From: Luscinia megarhynchos
Taxonomy: Eukaryota > Chordata > Aves > Passeriformes > Turdidae
Length of the DNA: 64,000 nucleotides
Direction of reading: 5' to 3'
Assembly (NCBI GenBank): GCA_034336665.1
Contig: CM067565.1
Location: forward strand, 85,004,858-85,068,857
The translations under genes were made by a program, and so were the position numbers. Each line of letters begins with the position of its first letter. Positions within the stretch are counted from its first letter, which is position 1. Shown piece by piece: positions 35,669-49,384 of this stretch. The notes beneath the pieces are model-generated. The model was not told where the DNA came from. It did not search any database and was given only the letters and a program-made list of their open reading frames with translations.

Positions 35669-36162
35669 CTAGCCTGGCCCATGATAAGGTGTTTAATGGG
35701 CAAACATTGAATTGGAAGCGAGTATTTGGGGAAAATAACGAGTTGGTCAGCTCCATCATTCCTCAAGTGCTGGTGGCAGTCGGGAATGTCGCCCTGATGC
35801 TGGTGGAGCAAACTGATTTAGCCCGGGTTGGAATGGGCTTCCCCCTCTGGCATGCACGGAGCACTCAGGAAAGGCTGGACAGAAAGCTCCTGCATTTTCC
35901 AAGGCCTTACATTGCCTTTGGAGCTGGATTTGAACTGAATGAGGTTGCCTGGAATAGGGTAGAGAGCAGAGTGGAATCAGTCACGGTTTTAGGTATTGAC
36001 CTGTTTGTCACAACATCATCCTTTGGGGAGTCTCACTTTATCTACCTTCTTGCTAAAGCTTTCCAAAAAGAGTTATTCAAGCCTTTTTACCATCTGCTGT
36101 CCTATGTCATTGAATGGAAGGTTTTCAGAGACAGTGTATATTCATTATGTTACAAACATTGA
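35669..36162 (+). CDS. Unidentified coding-like ORF, putative last coding exon
   Basis: An open frame runs from an acceptor (GTGTTTCTTTCAG, AG at 35667-35668) to TGA at 36160-36162, 164 codons from the codon completed by splicing. The only frame-matching start I propose is ATG G at 32067-32070, giving 165 residues; a weaker alternative is the ATG at 35218 with a poor donor near 35263. Composition is coding-like: about a third of codons begin with G, and CTG, GTG and GCC are frequent although flanks are AT-rich (hand count). The protein has a hydrophobic stretch at 28-47 (VSSIIPQVLVAVGNVALMLV), tryptophans at 17, 62, 96 and 151, a single cysteine (162), no signal peptide and no motif I know. 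It could be an avian gene absent from mammals, a domesticated element, or a decayed retrocopy. Length alone is near what chance gives for the longest frame in 64 kb; the case rests on composition and the splice site. A possible ATTAAA signal is at 36675-36680. Confidence 0.4.
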
Positions 36163-39100
36163 TCAAAACATCTAGGTTTCTACAAGCTTATGTCTTACAC
36201 TTAGGTGCCACTAAACATTTGAACATGTAGCTCTTAGTGTTTATCCCTTTTTCCCCCCCCTTAATTTTCTTTGTGCTGGTAAATTAACTAGTTATCCAAT
36301 TATTGTTGCTATTTAGTAAAATGTGGGTAGGGTGAAAACAACAAGCAATCTATCACATGTTCTATGGCATTCACTTGACATTTTAACCACTTAAAAGTAG
36401 TTAAAAATCACTTCTAGGAGGTAAAGCAGAACAAGTCTATGTGTGAGCCCCACCTAAGCCATGAACATTCAGAAATGAAGAGAGTTTATTTTCACAAGGT
36501 TCTAATAAGCCTTTATGGCATGAGTGTAGGTCATCCATGGTCTGTATCACCTGTACACCAGACCCTCCCTAGCCAGTCTGGAAAAGGAATTTAATCTATT
36601 GATGAGGGGCCTCAGGATATGCTCCCTTATAAATGCTATGTGTCACTGTAACTGAAATTTTATTCTGCGGGTAAATTAAATAACAGTATCATTGACAATT
36701 TGTCTAGGGTTTTACAAATTTCTCTTTTGACTTGAACTGGCATGTAAATTAAGCTTCAAACTCTGCTTTTCTGCTCACAATCTGCCTAATCAAAGGAGGA
36801 GATTCTCCTGAACATTTCAATGCCCAAGTTGCTGGTGGGAGTCCCTGATAGATTCTCTTTTAAATTTAGCTTAGCCCAGAATAGTAACTCTTACATAACA
36901 TATACAGAGCAAATATGGGACTATAATTTCAGTGAGAGACTGCAGATTTCCTGCTGAATAACTAAGGCAGACAGTGTTAGAGTCATGCCTCAAATTCAAA
37001 TCTTGAGCAAATAAGCTTATTCTTAAAAAGCAAGGGATAATATTTCTTGTAGGTATCAGAATAGAGCTGACAACCAAATGGACTGTGACAGATCCCAGCT
37101 CCTCTCATGTGTCTGTGCATGGCATTGTGGCCTCTGATTACCTCAAAACTTGCAGATGCATCAGACTCCCTATTCCTGGGGCTAAAGAGAGACTGCAGGG
37201 CAAGAATTTGCGCTTCATTGCCCACAGGCCACTGGGGCAACTCAAGAAGGGGACAAATAAGATCTCGGCTTCTTCACAGCTAGCTGGCTATCTATGGACA
37301 TATGCCCCTCCACTCAGCCCGTGTCTCAGATGGGAGGTATTGAAGGAGCAAAGGCCAGGAACTAGACCTTTCTGGCATGGTATGTTTGGCAGGCCATCTA
37401 GCAAATGAAATAAAACAGACCTTCAAACAATTTCCACCTCCTCCTGCCTTTTGTTTTCCACAGCTTAACACCTCCCCTAACAGTGAACCACAGAGTAATT
37501 GCAGAGCTGGCACATCATGTGTGTGTGTGTCACACCCAGCCGTGTTCCAGGGGTGAAATAAGCATCCTCTGAGTGCTCTCTGTCTCTGCTCTTCAGGCTG
37601 GCAGCCTCTAAGGACTGTGGCTTATGGAGAATGCAGAACCTTCACTGTACTTTGTAAGATGGTAGTAGTCATATGGACTCTTGGACAAGGTTTCATTTCA
37701 CTGGGATCTACAGATACAGAGTCCTAGAATTGCTAGCAGCTTGCATATAGAGTACAGGCTTCACAAAATTTGTCCCTGTGTCATTCCACAAAATTATTTA
37801 CACAGAGGAATTTGCTTATCTAAGAAACCTGATGGACACATACACATGTGAAATAAGCAATTACCTCCATACTCACAGGCTTATGGAGATCAATCATACT
37901 GACCTATAGTCCCTGCTATTTCCTGGATTGCTTTATAAATAAAAAGCCTAACAGGAAAAGCATTAAGTCATTATTAGATTACCCTTGGTTTTGCCTTGAG
38001 AATTTTTGGTCTGATAAGAAGTATCCCCCCAGCTGATTTGGTAAAGTACCCTTTTCTTGTCAGTATAAATGGTGGTGCAGACAAGGCAGTGGAGTCTGAA
38101 AACCAGTTCATTACACAGAGGAAATGGATCAATTTCAACAGAGGGATGACATTGCACACAGTTTAACTGTGTGTTCCCTTTAAACCTTGCTGATCCTGGT
38201 GAAGTTTCCCTCAGACTAGTACACAGTATATACATACACACTCCACCACACCGATTGAACTAAAGAAGTGCAATGCAGTATTTTTTAGCTAGATCATTAC
38301 AAGTCTTCTAGGACTATTTAGGTGTGGCATTTATCTGTCCCTCAGACTGACAGCAATTAACTGATTCTGCATTCTTGTGTCAGGAGCTAGTCTATGACTG
38401 TTTTCTATGCTGATAGAAAAGGCTGAGGATTTAACATATGTGGTGTTATCCTTCCTGCTTGCTTCCCCACAGACTCTAGGTTTTCTAGACCCATAGAAGG
38501 CAGCAGTAACTGGAAGGGTAGCTTGGATGCCCCACATTGTCCTTCATAGTCATAAGTATGCTTTTTCTGCTCCCATGGATCCCCAGGAACTCAGAGCTTC
38601 TAGATTCTGTGCTTTTATTCATGACTGCTGGTCAAAATACAATTTCCCTAAGGAGTGAAAAAAAAATCAGAAGAGCTTTCCTTGGTCAGTCCTCTGAAAG
38701 AAGTCAGACTAGAGCATCATAATCGATAAATTTTACTTTATAAACTCTTTGAGATTTTGTTTCAGTAACACAGGAGAACAGGGCTATTGAGCTTAAAGGG
38801 AGTTTATTCTCATGTGCCCACAGAAGACTGCTTTACATCTGCTGGCAGGCAGGCTCCAGCAGAAACTCCTTCATGCCAGTCTCTGGGCAGCCTGGGTCTT
38901 ATTTTGGAAAACTGTAGAAAACCAATGATTTAGGATATAAATCAGCAATAAACTGGATAATCCCAATGTAGAGGTTTAATTTAAAATAAAGAGAACTTGA
39001 TTAAAAGGGTTAGATCAGAGGCAGGATTCAAAAGTAGTCATGTGGAAGAGATTAAATAATACAAATACCTTTTATGAGACACAGCATAGAATTCAATGAA

Positions 39101-41402
39101 TATATAAATAAAATACTTATGTTGAGGGTTTTGCCAGAAAACCCCTGGGCAATTCTTGCTTTAATCAGGTTCTTGTTGGTACTATAAATCTGCCATTAAG
39201 AAGAGTTTCAGTTCTCTCACATGTCCTGGCAAGGGCCAGATGAACACCTTGGGATACTCCTGGTGTGCTAAGGTCACCTTTATGCAGAGATTCATCACAA
39301 TGCTCTGTTTAGCAGCATGAGAACAGGACTTAAATGATGCATAAATCTTGAGTACTTCAGGAGTTATTTTCACCCTCTCTGTATGAGAAGAAAAGCAAGC
39401 AGTTCCTTTAGTCCAGTGTGTCTTCTGTATTAAAATAAGCCTTGATACTAATCCCTGGCTATCTGGGTTTAAACTGACATATATCTCACAGCTTCAAATA
39501 CCCTACCATCTGAGTTACCAATGTGCCCTTAAACCCAGAGCATTTATGTGCTTAATCACACCAAAGGACAGAAGAGTCATTATATTCCCAGTGTTTCCCT
39601 AATACTGGGTTCCTTCAAAACCCAGGTGGTTGTCCTGGTATTATTTCCTTTGCTGCAGTGTTCTCACCATTCCCAATAGTGACTTGAAAAAGCAGGATGA
39701 GCAAGGTAGATGTCACAGAGCAGCATATCAAGGTTGTGTTGGCATCTTGTGTAAATTCTACTACACAATTTATGAACTGGAGTTTGCACTGAAATTTCAC
39801 AAAGGGCAGATAGCTTTACTTACATGTGATTTTCATCCTGACAGAAACTTCAGAAGTCCTAGGCCCCAATACAGTTGTCAAATGACAAAAAATAAATATT
39901 AGTAAATTATAAGGCACCCATATTTTTGTGTTTTATGAGTATATATGTGATGGTTAAATAGTGGTAACTACAGTGCTCCTGTAGTGGTAACTTCAGCAAT
40001 GTCACTTCCTGGATGTACTGTGCACATTACATAACACAAACAGGCCACCAGCTTGTATTTCCTTGTGTCCCTGGAAGTGCAGAGGTACTTCATAAGATGC
40101 TGCTGCTCTGCAGCAGTTCACTTTGCTCTTTACCTTGTCTCTGTATCCATACCTTCCTTTCCATCTTCTGTTTCTCACTCCCATCTGTTGATAGGCATGT
40201 AAGTGAATGTCCTGCCACACTTAGTGCTGAAGGGCAGGGTCACTCTTGGGGTTGCCCACAATAAAGAAGTTACATAGAGCCACATTTGTGCTTTATGCTT
40301 CTTGCTCCCCTCTGCCTGTATGACAGCAGAGTATCATGTCAGCCAAACTCTGTCAGTCAGCAAGAACAGGGGAAAAAATCTTCTTTCTCCTCTCTGTAAA
40401 GTTTCTGCTTAATAAGCTCTTTGGGGCAAGGACTGTCTGACTGTGAGGAAGTGGCTTTGATTTCTCAGGCATCTTTAGACACTGAAAAGAGCAACTACTG
40501 AACATCAGCAACCTCACAGATATGGGCAGCCAGAGTTCATCTCACATGGCAGGTATGAAACCTGTCCTCTAAGTAAATGTAAAAACACTTGGCAGGAGGT
40601 GGCTGGCAGTGAAGGATCCCAAGAAATTAAGTCAAACTCTGAAGTTTTTATTGGAGATAGATAGCAGCGTTACATATGTTCTGATCCTAGAGAATTAGCA
40701 AATGAACAGCAAGGAAGATTTCCATATGCAAGGAGATATTGGCATGACCTCTGCTGGCAGAGGAAAGTCCTCAACAGATTTTAGTGCCAGAGTAGTGATT
40801 CGAGCTTCAAAGCATTCTCTGCAATGAGGCTCCTCACTAACTCATGCTAACCAAGAGGACAAAGCATCCATTCCTGAAATCTCTCATCTTCTTCAGGTTA
40901 CTGAAGAATCTCAGGCACAGATTTTAGAACCTGATCTAGAGATACCACATAAAGCCAAAATCACATCAATACCACTATCTTTTTTTTCCATCTAAAGTAG
41001 ATGGGAAAACTACAGCAACTACTGTCAGCCACAGTGAAAAGTGTCTCTGAAAGCAACCTACAGAAACACAATCTGTAATTTATATATGGCCATTAATAAA
41101 GATGGAAGAGAGCCAGCTCCTTTTGGCACAATTTTCCAGGATACTACTTTTCCAAGAAAGTATGTTCACCTCAATCAAAGAAAAATTGCAACAGCTTTTG
41201 AATCATCTCCTTCCTCTTGTGACAAAGCATGGAGTTAGGAGTCTTTAGGACTCTGACAGGAAAAATTGGTGCTCATATCTTCACAAGTGACTTGATTTGA
41301 AAGAACCTGTTAGGTTCTGGAAGAATAGATGTTGGTGTCTTTATGAAAATCAAGCTGCACAAGTTTGTTGCAGAACCGAGTGCAGGCTGAATTTCTGACC
41401 AT
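36163..41402. other. Gene-poor interval
   Basis: May include the 3' UTR of the unidentified ORF (ATTAAA at 36675-36680, AATAAA at 37409-37414). Otherwise I see no gene, RNA or transposon that I can support; a short (GT)n near 37519-37530 is the only simple repeat. Confidence 0.55.
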
Positions 41403-41748
41403 TGTGGGGGAAATGTACAGACTTAAGAGACTTATGAATATTAACTTCTCTGCCCAGGGTTGGCTTAAAACAAATTTTAATGGTTGTACAATGCATGATG
41501 AGGGCGGATACATATTAAAGGAGGAATATGTAGTAGATGGCTGTATTTTCCCAGTACCTCAGCCAATGGGAAAAGTAAGAGGGCAACATGCAGTTGGGAA
41601 TTTAGGATTAAAGGAGGCTGCATCCTCCAAAACTTGGGAGAGGCCCCATGGGTGTATGGCCTAGTGGCTTCTCTCCTTTTATTTGGAATAAAGTTGATTC
41701 TTGCAGGGCTCCTCTGTCTCCTTTGTGGACACTGGCCTTTCAGACCAT
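41397..41748. repeat. 6-bp target-site duplication flanking solo LTR
   Basis: GACCAT occurs at 41397-41402 and 41743-41748, exactly outside the TG...CA ends of the LTR. Six bases is the duplication length typical of alpharetrovirus/ERVK-type integrases. Confidence 0.75.
41403..41742 (+). mobile_element. Solo LTR of an endogenous retrovirus (ERVK-like)
   Basis: A 340-bp element starting TGTGGGGG and ending CCTTTCA, so it has TG...CA termini, with identical 6-bp flanks. Internally it shows LTR order on the + strand: a TATA-like ATTAAA at 41607-41612, then a pyrimidine-rich CTTCTCTCC stretch, AATAAA at 41687-41692, and a CT/GT-rich U5-like end. No internal retroviral genes or second LTR are nearby, so it is a recombination-derived solo LTR. 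The 99-codon frame through it is a by-product. The intact duplication suggests a relatively young insertion, but family assignment needs a repeat library. Confidence 0.75.
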
Positions 41749-43727
41749 GATTTTCCATACATACCATCTCCTACATAGTTAAAATTTCTTTTCCAGACTA
41801 AACAATTCAACTGCTAAAGCCCATGATGCTTAAAAGGATCTGATTACTTTGAGCACTGCCTGGCTGAGGACTCACATGAAAACAGAGATGCACATTTCTT
41901 CCAAAGGTTCTTTTGACAATTTTAATTTGTTTTGTTTGCAATTCAACAAATTTTTTTGGTTTGGAATAAAGGAAACCTTTAAAAAGATTCAAAGCACAGC
42001 ATGTTTAGAGAAAATGTCGTTCTTTTGAGGAAAGAGAGGGTTTTTCTGATAGATGTTTGTTCTCATCTAATTCTTGCTTTAGTGACTGGCAGCTATTGAG
42101 ACACTCAAAGTAATCAAATTTCTTTCCTTGGTAAAATTGTAGTAGGTAATAGGTAACTTTACATTTGAAAGCTATATGCTGGGAGGGGAAACACCAGACA
42201 ACAAACCCGTGAAAATCAAAGACAATCTGTTACTGTCTCAATTTCAATTTCATTGGGATGTACTAATTTATGATAAATCCAGTGAGTACCTATATGTAAG
42301 GTAGAAAGTGACCTCTAAGACTATACTTCTAGTCCTCAGTAATCTCTGGTTTGGTACACATAAGTTAAAAGTTTTAAACTGTCCCTAACCAAAACTCTAG
42401 AAAACTGCTTTATTTTAGAAAATGAGGCACCGCATTTGAAAGTCATTAAAAGAGCTTGATACATCAGTCAAGCAAGCAGTACACTTTTTGACACATCAAG
42501 CAAACTTTGCTTGGCTACCAATGAACCAGCCAAGGAACTTTAAGGGAGCAAAGATTAAGTTCTCTATGGATGTTCTGTTGCTATAAGGTGGACATGATGT
42601 TGCCACTCTCAAAACCCTCTGTAAGTAAGTGCCTAACCTGTCACAGGGGCTACAAAAATCTACAGTGTTGGAACCTTTGCTGTCTGTGCTGTCCTGGCTG
42701 CTCCTACAAGGCTGCTTGTGCCCCAGTCTTATTCAGGACTGCACCCACATTTTTAGTGCTACAAAACCAGCAATTTCCCCACCTGTGCTAAATATTCAAA
42801 AATCATGACACATATTCTAACATTATGATTGGCTTAAAACGCATGAGATTTTTCTTTTTAAGAGCCCTAGAGTGTTTTAAATTGTTGTTTGGCTTCTTGT
42901 TCTGGAGTTTTTGTAACTATGAGAGCTGGAAACTTGAAAGTGTTTACTGTGTAATTGCTTGACTGGTGGCTGTGACTTACAATAGAATCTTTAAGGGCCA
43001 GCAGTACTGGTTTTGATTTGTATATCCAGTTTTCACAGTGAAAAAGAAATTGGAAAAATTCAGCCTCTATAGCCTAGTGCTGAAGAGGAACCTCAAGAGT
43101 TTTACACTGTTAGTTTGTGCACTGCAGGCAGGAGGTGAATGATTGCTGGTGTGGGAGCAAAATTGTCCAGTTACCTTTGGGGCCACACTCTGGAGTCCTG
43201 CAGGGGCCACAACGCTCAGTGTGAGCTGGAGCCTCCCTAGGGCTGGGTCATTTGTGTTGCCCCTCTTAAGGAGCTGTGAAGCAGTCTACTCCAAGCTTAG
43301 TGACTATTGGCTGGGCTTCTGATCTTCCCTGGATGCTGGAGCTGGGAGAAAAGCCAATTTGTCAGTCCTAAACTAGTTCTTCATAGCCCAGAGGGACCCT
43401 TGGAGCAGGAAGTACTCTCAGCAGGTTACTTAGCTCTGTGTGATAATGCCAAAACAGATTTCAAGGCAGGAAATGCCCAGGTAAAATCTGCAGCGTTCTT
43501 AGATGAGATGATTGAAATGTGCTAATTGTTTTGCATCTTCTTTTTAAAATATATTTTTTCATACAAGTTCCTTTTAGAAATGGAATTAGAAAATTTAGAA
43601 ATAAAAGGTTTCCTGAAGGCCAGAAATTATGTTAAGAGGTATGATTATGATTTTTACTTCATTTAAAAAACACTTTTTAAAAATTTTGCACACAAATGCT
43701 CAGATCTCTTAGTCGTTATACACATTT

Positions 43728-43744
43728 CACACACACACACACAC
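43728..43744. repeat. (CA)8 microsatellite
   Basis: Uninterrupted CA dinucleotides. Confidence 0.9.
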
Positions 43745-45204
43745 GACATCTGTAGTTAAAGTGCCTTAACCTTTTATTTTAAAAAAATGGTGATCCAAAA
43801 AGCATACTGTTATCTTACTGTATTTGGAGACAAAAGAGCTATGAGGCGGCTTCTGTTTTAGAAATAAACATATGTGGATTCTGCATCTAAATTATGTGAT
43901 AAAGGTTCATATAAGGAGGCCAGGTACTCCAAGAGTGAAGGGGCCTGCCTGTTACTTTTCTTACACTGCAATCTTCACCATTGGCTGCTGCTGTGAGGCA
44001 GCTCCAGAAAAATATGCCACACAAGTGTGCTGTTCTAAAGCAACAAGAGGTGCTGAGTCACTTTGGACTGGTTTAAGAGCAGTGATGGAGGGCAGCAGTA
44101 TCTAAGGCACAGGTTAGCCCCCAAACTTTTGAAGTAGCCTGTAAGTGTTCCTCCTGAGAAGGCGCTGCCCCGCCCTGCTTGGTTTTGAGGGCTTGGTTTT
44201 GCCCTCACTCCAGAGCAGTATCTAGCAATTCAAAGTAAACAGCACTCTGAAAAGGGTGAGCTACAGTAATAAAAATTATATTGTGAGACTACTCCAGATG
44301 GAAAAGATTTATATCTCTGATCTCTAGGTAATAGGGGAATCTGTGCTGTCAATAAGTGTGTCAATAAGGACATTTTAAGGTACACTAATCCAGTCATTCT
44401 TTTTTTCAGTTGTATTGGGGACCTTGAGATCCATGACACAAGGGGTTATCTCTTAAAGTCAAGGACTGACAAAATGACACAACCAAGGCCACATTAAAAT
44501 GTACACTGTAAGGTATGGTCCAATACATTCATCATCAGTGTGACTTGCTGCTATTTACCATCCAAAAAAGGCTGGAATTGAGACTCTTTGGTTCTTCCAG
44601 TGCTGGTAAATAAGCTCCATCTACTGGTTGTTGTGCATGACAAAGAGTTAGGATGGAAGACATTATTCATTTATGTAATACTTGCATTAAGACAGTCCTC
44701 AGCCATCTGTGGGACTGTTAGATTTGTCTTCTTTTAGATTCACTACAGTCAAGCACCTAAACTTTTGCTTTTGGAATTCTGAGGGACAGCATAGAAAATG
44801 GATGCACAAACTTGCTGGCCAAAGTAGGCCAGAATGTTTTCCTAAGGCAAAGGAGGAGATTAGTGTATCTGAGATGACGAAAAAGGGGTACATGCAGACA
44901 TGCCTGGATCAGAGTCCTAGAACTGGCAGGCTTAATTCCCTGCAGTAATGACACAGAGGTCCTGGGGTGCTCCTGACTTGCCCTAGGAAGATGGTGGCTG
45001 GAATGTGGTGGCTAGGTCCCTTTCAGAATTTCCACACTCAATTCACATCATACCACTCTTAGCATTTTTGTTACAGTTGACTACAACATCACTACAACTG
45101 TAAAGAAATTATTTTCCCAGGCTGTTAAAATTTCTGAAGTCTTGAAGGTATTTCTTCATTTTGTATCAAATGAAACCATGAACTTTCCAGAAAGCAAGGG
45201 TTTC

Positions 45205-45227
45205 TTTTTTTTTTTTTTTTTTTTTTT
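45205..45227. repeat. T23 homopolymer
   Basis: Twenty-three consecutive T, the longest homopolymer in the window. On the - strand it would be a poly(A) run, but no retrocopy is apparent beside it. Confidence 0.95.
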
Positions 45228-48200
45228 AATAGCATGCTTATACTTTCCAATTTTGCATGCATCTGAGCTTGACCTAGAGAATCAAAGTTTTAGGTCTAGT
45301 AACTAGGTCAGAGGGAAAAAAGACCATTAGGATGCAGGTACAGATGAACCAAATCCCTTGTTGCAATACTGAAATATTAATGGGACAGGACAAGTATATT
45401 CCAGATGGATCTGGTAAGTCTAAGCATGGCAGCCAAAGTACTCACCTGGCCTACAAGAGAGCTTTGTGCAAGATTATATTCTGAGTCCAGAAGGCCAGAG
45501 TGTCATGAGTGTCAGACTTCCTAGACGACCAGTCTTGTCAGCTAGCTTTAAGGCCAGATTCCTTCTGCCTTTCTCAGTGCCATATTTACTATCTGATCCA
45601 CAACAGAAGTTGCTACAGAAGGAGAAGCTTCAATCCTAGAATCATGTATTGCCTATGGATTAGGACACTTACCTAAGAGATGGAAAACACAACTAGTCCC
45701 TTCTCTAAATTAGGCTGTTTCCTCATCTCTCAGGTGAGGTCCCTGTTACTTACTATTAGGCTTTCTGCTGAACTGGGAAGAGGCATCACTTGACTTTTTC
45801 TTCTGAGATCTCATGCCTGAATAACTCATACACAGAAACATACCTTTGGTATAGAGATAGATACTTAATGCCTTGGGGAGCTCCCATTTTCTTCTGCTTC
45901 CTGTCAGCCACTTTCAGCTAAGTCATGAGACTTCTAATGTGTTCTCAAGCATGTAGCATGTTAACCACAATTTCTGTCTTTATAAAAATGTTTACATTTC
46001 ATAACTGAAAGGAGAAGCATGTAAGCTTCTCTGTTTAGATAGAGTCTGAATGAGTCAACAGTGAAAGACTGAGTTAATGAGTACCGTCACCAAGAGACAG
46101 CATCCTTAAGAAATAGCTGTTGCTAATTTTAAGTCATGGTTTAACATGGTCCCCATATCTGAAGCACGTGTGATCATTTAAAAGTTTTGGCTTCAGTTTT
46201 TGTGTCTGTTGTTATTGGCCAACATTCCTTCTTTAATCAAACACATTGGGACATTATTGTTCTTACACAAGAACTGCTCAGGCATCAATAACTGTACTGT
46301 CTGGACAGTTAAAAGGCACAATTTTCACAATTTCAGTGATTAAATGTGCTTTAATTTACATCAGTGAGCATTTTTATTTGATGGCTCAGTTCTCATGGTT
46401 TCTCTTTGCATCTAATGCCAGTGTGGAGATAATGAAAAACCAAGGGCAGCTGCAGCACTGTTTTGTTGCTTTGTTGTTCCCCACTTATAAGTGTCTGTTA
46501 CCATCTTTCCCCTAAAACTTTTGAGATGCTCTGACCACTAAAAAGGGCACAGCTCTGCCATTCCATAAAAAGTGATCAACTAACCAGTAGTGCCTTTTCT
46601 TCCTTCCCATTGCCACTGCTTAGAGAACAGGGCACTGAACTGCCTGCCAGTCCTCGGTGTATCAGCACTGAAGAGATGCTCACCTGAGATGATGCTTGGC
46701 AAGTCTTCACTGGGCCTTGAGGGCTGCACAGGGGAGCCAAAGCAGGGCCACTTTCCCCTCTGCTTGCTGCATTTTCCTCACAATGGGAAAAGAAAATGGA
46801 AGTTTCCACTGCTAAAGAGTGTAGCTACAGTCATTTCAGCCCCATGTCAATACTGAAGAAACAGATTCATAAATTGTGCTCTGTTCTGCTTCAGTGCAAA
46901 CTCAAAACTGGAAATCATAATCTCAAAGGTTAATGTCAAGATGCTCCTTCCTCTAATACAATTTTACCTTGTTTTCTAGGTTCCTATCACAGCCCAGAAC
47001 TTACTCTGCTTTCTGTAAGGAGAGGCAGCTCAGTAGGTGGTTATGAACAGACAAATTGTGATGACTGTAGCTTGGCCCTGATGCTGCTCTGCCTGGAGAG
47101 TACTTTGGAAGACCATTACTGGCCAAGACCAGGTAATTTAATACAGTCATGCTAATACAGTGAGATTGAGTATGCAGGAAACTGGAAGAGAGAAGAAAGC
47201 ATTCTCTTGAAATTGAAACAACATCAAACCAAAGATCCACAGCTTTTCAGATTTCATGGGTAAAAAACCCAGTTCCACCAATGAGGGAGAAACATGCCTT
47301 TCAGTTTCTGTGGAAAGATTTCACTGCAGATGTTTTGAGTTCCTGCATCTCTCCATAAGCACCATATTCCTGTGCCTCATCTTTGTCTCAGTGTACTTCC
47401 TTTGTGACATGAAGAATGTGCCTGGCTTCACGTTTTTCTCTCCTCCTCTTCCCTCCCAAAAGGGAGGCAGCCACTTTCTGTCTGTGTGTGCTCCAAACCC
47501 CATCTCCTTCTCTCAGAACTTGGTACCTTTTCCTTCTTGTAGTACAATCGTCAAAAGACTTCCCTTGGTTGAAGTGTGCTCCTTTGAGTTCCTTGAACTC
47601 TTAACATCCTTGTTTTCAAAAGCTACTTCCTGCTCTTTGTTCCTTCTTTTTTTTTCTGGGATTTTTCCATGACACATCTCCAGCTCTTACAGACCACTGG
47701 GTGCAAGGGCAGTCATACATTCATTCTAAGACAGTTCTTCAGTCCTTTTTAAATGGAAGACTGTTAATGGCAGTGACTCAGACATTTTTCCCTTTTCAGG
47801 GAGTTTTATGACACCAGCTGTGATAGAAGATTGCTCATTCACTACAATATTAACCTTTCCACGGTACAGCAATTTTATAGCTTTATCCAGCATTCATAAA
47901 TTTGAAATAAATAGGTTTTCCTACCTGTCATTCTTAGTTATTTAGGGCAAGCTTTGGCCTCACATGAGTTTATAGAATTGTTTGATGCAGGCCTAAATAC
48001 AAATATGACTACTGCCTAGGAATGTGGGGAAATTATACGTTTGTGCCAAAATGTGAAGCCTAGAACATGTGAGAAAGAATATATTATAAAATGCTCCAGT
48101 GCTTTGCATTTGGCATAATTTATACACGTCCAGGAAAAGGTTTCTACAACCATATCACTTGGTGCCTGCTAGCAATGGTGTGACTCAACACCAATGCTAC

Positions 48201-49369
48201 AGAGTCCAAGCCCAGAATTCTTTCTGCTGTGTGTGCTGTGTCATGACAAACGCCTCACAGAAAGGAAAAATTATGTCTGCAGTAGGAAATAGGTTGCTTA
48301 AAGCCATTAAAAAAAATTATTTCATTTCCTAGGAAAAGGAAATGTAGAGATTTCTCTGCAGAAACATAGATAGATTCAAAATTATGAACTGAAGCTGTCT
48401 GATAACTCACTGGCAATAAAACTTATGTAAGCAGATGCCATTCCATGGGAAATCTCTTCTCTCTGGTTGACTGACAACCTTTTATGACTCCAGATCCTGA
48501 CACTCAAACATCACGAGACTAAAATGAACCATTATTTTTCCAGTGGAGAAAACAGACGAAAAGGAATTCACTTGTACAAACCCTGTAGCAAACCAATGAA
48601 AAAACTGGGATAGACTCCCAAGGCTTACCCAGCACTATGGAGGAAGGTCAAGTTCATCTTCCCATTAAGTGGAATGCTGTATCAGAAGTGCTAGAAAATT
48701 AAAGTGCTGGGGCTTTGCTGAGCTTCTCTAATGTTTCAGGGAAGAAGCGGGGTATTCAAGGAACAGAAATGCAATCTGTGTGAGAAAAGTGAAAACAACA
48801 GAGAACCTTTTTTTGACTGATGCATTATTTGCTCTCTACAATTTTTTTTCAGCCCAGAATTCAGGTATAAGTGGAGAATGATGGTTTCTAGATTAAAAGA
48901 TTTGTGTTTAAGCTTTGCTGGGACCACTGGGTTGGGGTGTCGGACATGAAGGACTGCATGAGAGCAGAGAGAGACTTCACCTTTTTCCCAAGTGCAGATG
49001 TGTATTTGTGTATTTTGTGGCCTTTGTTCTGAGGCCAGTGCCTGCACAGGTAGGCCAACACTTTTTTCTTTAATGAATTCTTAAAAGCCTGTCTTCTGAG
49101 TTTTGCTAGTTGGTTGGTTGGTCTTGTTTTGTGTTTTTTTTATGGGCCAAGTTTAGCAAAGGGAAGTGTCTGTTTCTTTCACTAGATTGACTTAGTTTCA
49201 GGTTTGTGCTGAGAGCATGGACAAGTATCTGGGAAGCATGGGCCAGTGAAGGATGGCTGATGCAAAGCAATTTTTGTTGCTGGTTGAATGTAAATGAAGA
49301 CTTGCATTTACTGTGGTATAAGAGAATTTAGGGTTACTGTGGTTTCTTTCAGTTCTGTCTCTTACTTAC

Positions 49370-49384
49370 TTTTTTTTTTTTTTT
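49370..49384. repeat. T15 homopolymer before CCCCAG
   Basis: Fifteen T followed by CCCCAG; a possible splice acceptor on the + strand but with no coding-like sequence after it. Confidence 0.85.

Noticed and set aside
21695..36162. Joining the 21.7-kb and 35.7-kb exons into one gene
   Set aside because: The 21.7-kb exon has no good donor and carries its own poly(A) signal; nothing in the sequence links the two.
47256..47672. 138-codon + strand ORF, rich in Ser, Phe and Leu
   Set aside because: Follows from local T/C-rich composition; no recognisable domain or start context.
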